In this document: piece after piece, positions 58,941 through 64,000 of the stretch
How positions within the stretch are numbered: the stretch's first letter is position 1
How the letters are laid out: each line of letters begins with the position of its first letter
NCBI GenBank assembly: GCA_029531795.1
Contig: JAPEIS010000010.1
Span: 2,480,001-2,544,000, forward strand
DNA from: Sclerotinia nivalis
Taxonomy: Eukaryota; Ascomycota; Leotiomycetes; Helotiales; Sclerotiniaceae
Direction of reading: 5' to 3'
DNA length: 64,000 bases
Notes under the pieces: model-generated
Seen by the model: only the letters and a program-made list of their open reading frames with translations
What the model was told of the DNA's origin: nothing
Database searches by the model: none
Program-made: the position numbers and the translations under genes

Positions 58941-60121
58941 AAATGGATAAAGATACGAGATAGATTCAGGAGGATAAAAGCTACACTGAATATTGCAGAT
59001 GGATATCTTGAGGATCACTACCTTGAATCAATTGTTTTACCAAGCCAGAAAAAAGAGAGAGATGATTGATCAAATAAATAGATAGATAATTGTTTTCTCA
59101 CACATCCCGCAGTCGTTTTCGACTCAGAAGGGCTCATCATGGAATCTGTTTATCGAGCTCGGACTGAATGTTGTCTACAGGTATTTTGAGGATCGCTACC
59201 TCGAGATATCTTGTACAGTTTCTTCAGCTTCGAGAAGAAGAACTTTATGCTTCAAGTCTTAAAGAATAGAATCCATGTCGAGAACTTTGTAAATGTTTTA
59301 TATTCTGTGAGGATCCCGTGAATCATTCATACCTGCATGGCCTAGTGCTAGCCAGCTAGTGTCCTCGTACCTTCAGTCTCCCCCTCAGTGTTCCACTTCG
59401 TCTCTCTGTACTGCATCACATCCCCTGAACTGCCCAAGGAGGTGCGTCCGTTCCATGAACCATATGGCTTTTGTGGCTGATTTTGACTCGTTTAACATTG
59501 CCCTCAAGTACATTCATCCTTGGATGCCAAACTCCCTCCGTCGTAGGTCCCGATAATTTCGGCAGCCTTTGCCAGACCATCAGGACAATAATCTGCGCTG
59601 CAACAACTATCTAACCCTTTGCCGCAAAATGATATCCTCAACATGGTGTTCTACCTCCGATCGCACAACGTTCATACATCGCATCAATGAGTCATGAGTA
59701 ATCTGTCCCGTTATCAGTAGATTTTGATTTAAATTTACCAAGCCCTCTTCATATACCGTACCACGGACGCGCGTAGATGCGCAGACGTTCGGCAAAGCTG
59801 TCGAAGGCTTTGGGGTGGGATAAAGCAACTTTTATCGAAGCTCTTTACAACAAGAGCTCTTTGAAAATAGAAGTTTTGACGATGAGCTTTTTTGGAAATT
59901 TGAGGAAGGGAATTGCTGGTTGATATAAAGAGAGTAAGACAAGCTAGTACTTTAAATGGGTTCTATCTGTGATTATTTGGGGTTCTTTGATGCAAGATTG
60001 TTATTTGCTTTATACCAGTGTGAATTGGAGTTGAGCACAAAAAAGGAATTCTTAATTGAAATATTGATAAACAGATCAAATACTGATGTTAATATGTTTA
60101 AATCAATATATCAATATGAAT

Positions 60122-60134
60122 ATAAGAAGGGTTT
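60122..60134. repeat. left target-site duplication, element D
   Basis: ATAAGAAGGGTTT, repeated exactly at 61225-61237. Confidence 0.92.
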
Positions 60135-60220
60135 GGAGGGCGAAGACTCAACACCTGTACGTGGTGCCCTCTACGAACCTCCAGCTCTCTATTGAGAGTC
60201 TGCAGAGCTAAGATTGAATC
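60135..60220 (+). ncRNA. candidate HDV-like self-cleaving ribozyme, element D
   Basis: P1: 60135-60141 (GGAGGGC) with 60166-60172 (GCCCTCT), 7 bp including a G-U wobble at the first pair, as in HDV-type ribozymes. P2: 60145-60151 with 60214-60220, one C-A mismatch. P3: 60153-60155/60163-60165 closing loop TGTACGT. P1.1: GT 60157-60158 with AC 60173-60174. P4: 60182-60189/60194-60202, CAGCTCTC against GAGAG-T-CTG. The catalytic strand CTAA at 60208-60211 puts C60208 at the C75 position. Position 6 of P1 is G-C here and A-T in element C, a compensatory change. Predicted cleavage is just 5' of 60135, exactly where the element begins. Confidence 0.6.
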
Positions 60221-61162
60221 ATTTGATGGAATCGGATATATTGGAAGAGAGAGAGAGGGTTTCCTGATTACGATATTCACGATAAAAGGGTTATTATGAT
60301 TTTACAACATCAATATCTTCGAAAGGATGAACGAATATCAATCCAAAATACGGATGATAGCTATAGAAGCCCTGGTTAGATTCAACATCTGCCATCGACT
60401 ATTACCTCAATACGAGATATAATACGCCTAATAAATCCCTTCTATTCCAAAAAGGTTTTTTTGATATGGAATTTGCTACTGTTTTATTCGCATTTTATAC
60501 CTTTTTTCGATAATCGATTATCGAAAACACATTCATTTTAATATTACGATTATTACGAAACAGAGAATACCATTATCTATCAATTAATGCTATACTTTGG
60601 GCATCGATACGATATTACACCTTTTTTTTGATTTTACAAAAATATTTTTTGTACATATATAGATAGGATTAGGGCTACGCCCCACTATCATTACATTCAA
60701 ACGATCGATATTCTATTCGGCAATTTCGATTATTTATATTCAAACAAAGCTGAAGATTATCACACCTAGGAAGGTATGCAAAAAAGCTAATGAATGAATT
60801 CGAGCTGAAGAGAATAATGTTTTCCAATTGTTTTTCACTAATATGAGGATTCTTTTGTTATACTGAAGGTAATCTTGACAAAGATGATTTTTAATCTTTA
60901 TAGAAAGTGGATATCGGAATAGTAGATTGGGTCGAAGAAGAAAATTATATCAATGGGATACTTTAATTAGCAAAGGGTAGGGAAAGAGTGAGGAAGGAAA
61001 GATTTTAGAGGATGAAGATATCGGGCTTTATTCCCCAGTATTAGTTTTCACTTGCCCTCAATTAACATTTCAAGGGTTGAAAAGAAACCCAAACTATACA
61101 AACTGTATATTAACTAACATACAATTCCCCATAGCATTAATTAGGAGCTCATAGAGCCCCTA

Positions 61163-61197
61163 GCCGTCCTAGATAGTCTTAGACTCAGTGTGAACGT
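61163..61197 (+). promoter_or_regulatory. conserved 3' stem-loop of LINE and passengers
   Basis: CCGTCCTAGATAGTCTTAGACTCAGTGTGAACG just before the tail; found with few changes in copy A, the parent, the nested copy, element C and element D. CGTCT...AGACG closes the stem in the LINE copies and changes to CGTCC...GGATG in element C with pairing kept. Probably the RNA feature recognised by the LINE reverse transcriptase (inference from stringent-type LINEs). Confidence 0.6.
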
Positions 61198-61224
61198 TAA
61201 ATCAATCAATCAATCAATCAATCA

Positions 61225-61237
61225 ATAAGAAGGGTTT
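61225..61237. repeat. right target-site duplication, element D
   Basis: ATAAGAAGGGTTT, directly after the (AATC)n tail, identical to 60122-60134. Confidence 0.92.
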
Positions 61238-61470
61238 AGTAAGCGATATCAAAGATTATTTGTGTATGGAATGGAGGTTTATTTCTTGATCATTTAGAGG
61301 CCGATGGAAACAAATAAAGTGCGTTAATTATCTTTCATGATGTCGGATAGGGCGGTGCAGATATATAGAATGCAATAATGGCTATATATGGATCTGAAAC
61401 GAATACTGTTGTGAGAGTACACGAAACGGGGGGTGATGGTTAAATACAAGTGATCAACAATATGTACAAG

Positions 61471-61609
61471 TCAACTACTCTACTTTTGGGCCACCCCTCT
61501 TTTGAGCCACTTTTTCACACCAAAATTCATGAAAATCAACATTTTTAATTTTCTTATTGGTATAAAAGGGTGGTCCAAAAGGGGGGTGGCTCAAAAGTAG
61601 AGTAGTTGA
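61471..61609. mobile_element. fold-back element (long-TIR MITE)
   Basis: 139 bp whose ends are ~50-bp imperfect inverted repeats: TCAACTACTCTACTTTTGGG... from 61471 against ...CTCAAAAGTAGAGTAGTTGA to 61609; the outer 18 bp are perfect. The centre is AT-rich. No coding capacity. It could fold into a long hairpin as RNA or single-stranded DNA. Confidence 0.75.
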
Positions 61610-62564
61610 TTTAAGCAATAGCATAAAGGCCTCAAAAATTGATCATCCAGAAGGTGAGTAAACGTATTGCAAACATCTTTAGACAATTTCACTGACTCTT
61701 GGTAATAAGTTGAATAGTTATATAGAGGTTAGCACGTTTACAGATGACGGCCTCTAGAGCTAATGTGAATATAAATGGTGTTATGAGAGGTTGCTAATGA
61801 AATACACAGAGTGCTATAAGAATGCCGTAATTTGGTACAGCATGATTGTAATATTTCTATTTGTAGGTATAGTCTATATACCTGATAGTTTCTGCATATA
61901 GTATTTGGATCCAAAAGATGTAGGGTAAAGGAAATGGAATAATAGTAAATTTCCATTAATGAGAAATCCTCCGCTTTTAAATTGCAGATTGGATAATTAG
62001 TTTTCAGGGGTTTTTATAATGGGTTTGGGATGATATTAGGGCTGTCAATAGTTTGTGAGAGCTGGAAAAGTGAGAAAGATTTCAATCGTCTTAAACAAAG
62101 CATCCAAATATATAGGAATTTCAAAAGCATTAAGCAACTACTGGGCTATTCTTCCAAACACCAGATGAAAATTATTTGCAGGAATATAGAACAATACCTT
62201 TACCCATAATCTCAGGGTTCCTATGGTGGCAAACCATCCTCTCCCAACTCTTGATTTTATTCTGAAAATCTATCTTATAAACATTTCTGTATTACTATTC
62301 CTATATTCGATCATGTATAAATATATCTTCTATACAATATTATAGCGATCAATAATAACATTCACTTGTAATTTGACTATTAGTATCACTTTGAGTATTA
62401 TACACACTTGTAGTATCATGACGCAGTATTTGTAAAATGTATGAAATAATTCTTGGTTGTTAGGATGTATAGAAAGGACTCTATTTAAGCTATACACTTA
62501 GGCACTAGCGCAGACGCTAGTCCTATGTACGGCATCTGGTACATGATGCTGTCCCGATAGTAAC
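61610..62564. other. intergenic
   Basis: No gene recognised. Near 62500-62560 there is a short perfect hairpin (ACTAGCG CAGA CGCTAGT, 62504-62521) beside TGTTAGGATG, reminiscent of the hairpin-rich remnant at 57.7 kb. Confidence 0.45.
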
Positions 62565-62771
62565 TTAATAGGAAAAGCAAGAAGTGCAATTGATTGTGTA
62601 ATGAGAACACCCTGCACACCACACACAATCCCCGCCATTATCTAGGCCACAACAACAACACACCCAACCACCGACATTTTGCCGAATAACAAGAGCTGAT
62701 TGAGCACCAGTCGTTCCAGTATCCGACTGCTTGCAGGAGCTGCTGGAATGTTCGCCTACATTGAAACACAT
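62565..62771 (-). CDS. small RanBP2-type zinc-finger protein
   Basis: Single exon, 68 residues, ATG at 62771. Residues ~36-55 match the RanBP2-type zinc-finger pattern W-x-C-x2-C-x3-N-x6-C-x2-C exactly (WVCCCCGLDN...CAGC), followed by H and two more Cys (SHYTINCTSC) that could bind a second metal. RanBP2 fingers bind single-stranded RNA or ubiquitin in other proteins. No neighbours hint at its role. The pattern match makes chance unlikely, but a frame this short could still be spurious or one exon of a longer gene. Confidence 0.5.
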   Translation of the reverse strand: MCFNVGEHSSSSCKQSDTGTTGAQSALVIRQNVGGWVCCCCGLDNGGDCVWCAGCSHYTINCTSCFSY

Positions 62772-64000
62772 GTTTGCGGGAATGGTTTGATGAAGTCTTA
62801 ATTTGAATGTGTCGATGTTGAATATGCTTGCTGTGTGCTTAGTTTTGGATTTTTTTAGGTTTTGATGGTGTAAAGTTGATGATGATATAGATGATGGGCG
62901 AGGCGGGACTTTTTATAGGCAAAGCCGAGAAGAGAACAAAAGAAAGACAATAAGACAACAAAGGAAAGACAATAAGACAACAGGGAGGAACAAAGAAAGG
63001 TCACAATAAGAAACAAGTCGCCTCGAGAATGAGCGACAAAAGTGTAGGTTAGAAGAAATTGACCTTGTCTTGACCTCCCTTACGCTTAGCGAAGATGAAT
63101 GAAAACACCCCTCATCTTGAATGCGCTCGGAACACAAAGAAAATTAAGAGTGGTTCAAATTTCAGAGTATTGACGATTGATTGTGTGGAAATCGAGGGGA
63201 CAATAGCTGGAAGCGAATAGAACCTGGAGAAAGGCCCATGAAGACACTCTGAAATATTTTGCCTCGTTTTATTTGCAAATAATCGTTATGTATGTTGACA
63301 TCAAAATGCAATTCAAATTTGACCTATCGCCCTTTGACCCGAAAGGGTAGGTTCAAGAATTTTCGAGATAGTAACAGTTGTTATGACAGACAGATATCTG
63401 GGAACTCTTTCTTGGGATACGCCCTGTGCTGTAAGAGAAATTGTTGTGTACAGGGACACAGCAAACGAGATGGATGATGAGGAGATATACTTTCGTGATG
63501 AGATAAAGATAACAAAATTGGAGCAATCACTCGTGGTGATCGAAGTGTATTAAATAATAGGAGTAATAGTAACACATGACCATCAAAGACAAATCATGCC
63601 ATGAATACCAAAATTTCTATAGATAAGTTATTAAAGCTACAACAAATGACAATTTCAATATGAACTAAGCCCAGACATCATTTTCGGATAGACTAGAAGT
63701 GCCTGAATATCCAAGTTGTGTTTGTGAAAAGTCTCCAAATATATGCAGATTGCCTGACACTCCAATGATGCACGTCTCCAAATCCACCAATGTGGAAATT
63801 GGCAAAGTTTTCCAAGCCAATAGGCCTGTAACAAGAGAGCTCGAGGTTCTTTTTGTAAGAGCAATCTTTTGTACTGTGGATGCGTTTTGCCGACAAAAGC
63901 ACAAAACTTCAAGATGACGGTAATATCAACGTCGACATCGATGGCATCTGACAATAAAGATGCCGCAAGACGATATGGATTATCATTTGATTTAGAAATG
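62772..64000. other. no gene recognised to window end
   Basis: Contains the upstream region of the small zinc-finger ORF and overlapping short frames on both strands near 63655-63954, without family resemblance. Confidence 0.5.

Larger units (their letters stand above)
54401..60121. other. gene-poor region with LTR-like remnant and local repeats
   Basis: 5.7 kb without a recognisable gene. 57209-58030 holds a hairpin-rich LTR-like remnant and 58761-59205 short duplications, both listed separately. Other open frames (for example 55399-55593, 56270-56509, 59956-60195) show no family resemblance. Confidence 0.5.
60135..61224 (+). mobile_element. non-autonomous LINE-dependent element D
   Basis: 1.09-kb insertion between perfect 13-bp target-site duplications. 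Starts GGAGGGCGAAGACTCAACACC with the candidate ribozyme, has an AT-rich non-coding body related to element C, then from about 61020 (GGGCTTTATTCCCCAGTATT) matches the LINE 3' UTR, including the stem-loop (61163-61197) and the (AATC)n tail (61199-61224). No open frame of interest. It is the better preserved of the two copies and its target-site duplication shows that it is full length at the 5' end. Confidence 0.87.

Noticed and set aside
60135..60220. Hammerhead or tRNA-derived SINE head at the 5' end of element D
   Set aside because: No CUGAUGA/GAAA hammerhead core and no A/B box pol III promoter; the HDV-type layout fits better.
63655..63954. 99-codon minus-strand frame near the window end
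   Set aside because: Three overlapping frames on the same strand and one opposite are open over the same bases; none resembles a family or shows a coding-like pattern.
1..64000. CRISPR arrays, bacterial operons, rRNA genes
   Set aside because: Intron-bearing fungal genes throughout; no regularly spaced repeats or rRNA-like sequence seen.

Overview
This window is nuclear DNA of a filamentous ascomycete, most likely a leotiomycete of the Botrytis/Sclerotinia type (inference). The evidence is short GT-AG introns of about 46-86 bp with CTAAY branch points, large AT-rich intergenic tracts, transition-riddled retroelements that look like products of repeat-induced point mutation (RIP), a local family of 2EXR-domain genes, and secreted chorismate mutase and intradiol dioxygenase genes. 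The species cannot be fixed from sequence reading alone.

Layout. 1-78 may be the 3' end of a gene cut by the window edge. 1589-3230 is a membrane-anchored SGNH-hydrolase-like gene whose catalytic Ser and His positions both look substituted. 3.2-5.3 kb holds only simple repeats, including a 15-copy heptamer. 5.3-18.56 kb is a pile of Tad/LINE-like non-LTR retrotransposons: a 5'-truncated copy (A); a nearly full-length minus-strand copy (parent); and a plus-strand copy (nested) inserted into the parent's RNase H region with a 14-bp target-site duplication. 18.7-34.5 kb is a cluster of six 2EXR-family genes (two frameshifted, four intact) separated by gene-poor DNA. 37.2-40.4 kb has a secreted AroQ/PchB-like chorismate mutase and a secreted intradiol ring-cleavage dioxygenase, both on the minus strand. 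43.1-49.3 kb has a divergent pair: N-acetylglucosamine-6-phosphate deacetylase (minus) and a five-exon SMP/C2 membrane-tethering protein of the Mug190/tricalbin type (plus). 52.1-54.4 kb is a seven-exon MFS sugar transporter with a probable GC-AG intron. 54.4-64 kb is gene-poor: a hairpin-rich LTR-like remnant, local tandem repeats, a non-autonomous retroelement, a fold-back element and a small RanBP2-type zinc-finger ORF.

The most striking finding concerns two non-coding retroelements (19900-20762 minus; 60135-61224 plus). They share only the last ~200 bp and the (TCAA)n tail with the autonomous LINE. Both start exactly with a sequence that folds like an HDV-type self-cleaving ribozyme: a 7-bp P1 with a G-U wobble at the cleavage site, a covarying P1 pair, P1.1, P3, P4 and a CUAA catalytic-strand motif. 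The 5' boundary fixed by the target-site duplication of the second copy coincides with the predicted cleavage site. A second point of interest is the adjacency of the secreted chorismate mutase/isochorismate-pyruvate-lyase-like protein and the secreted intradiol dioxygenase, which could act together on plant or fungal aromatic metabolites (inference).
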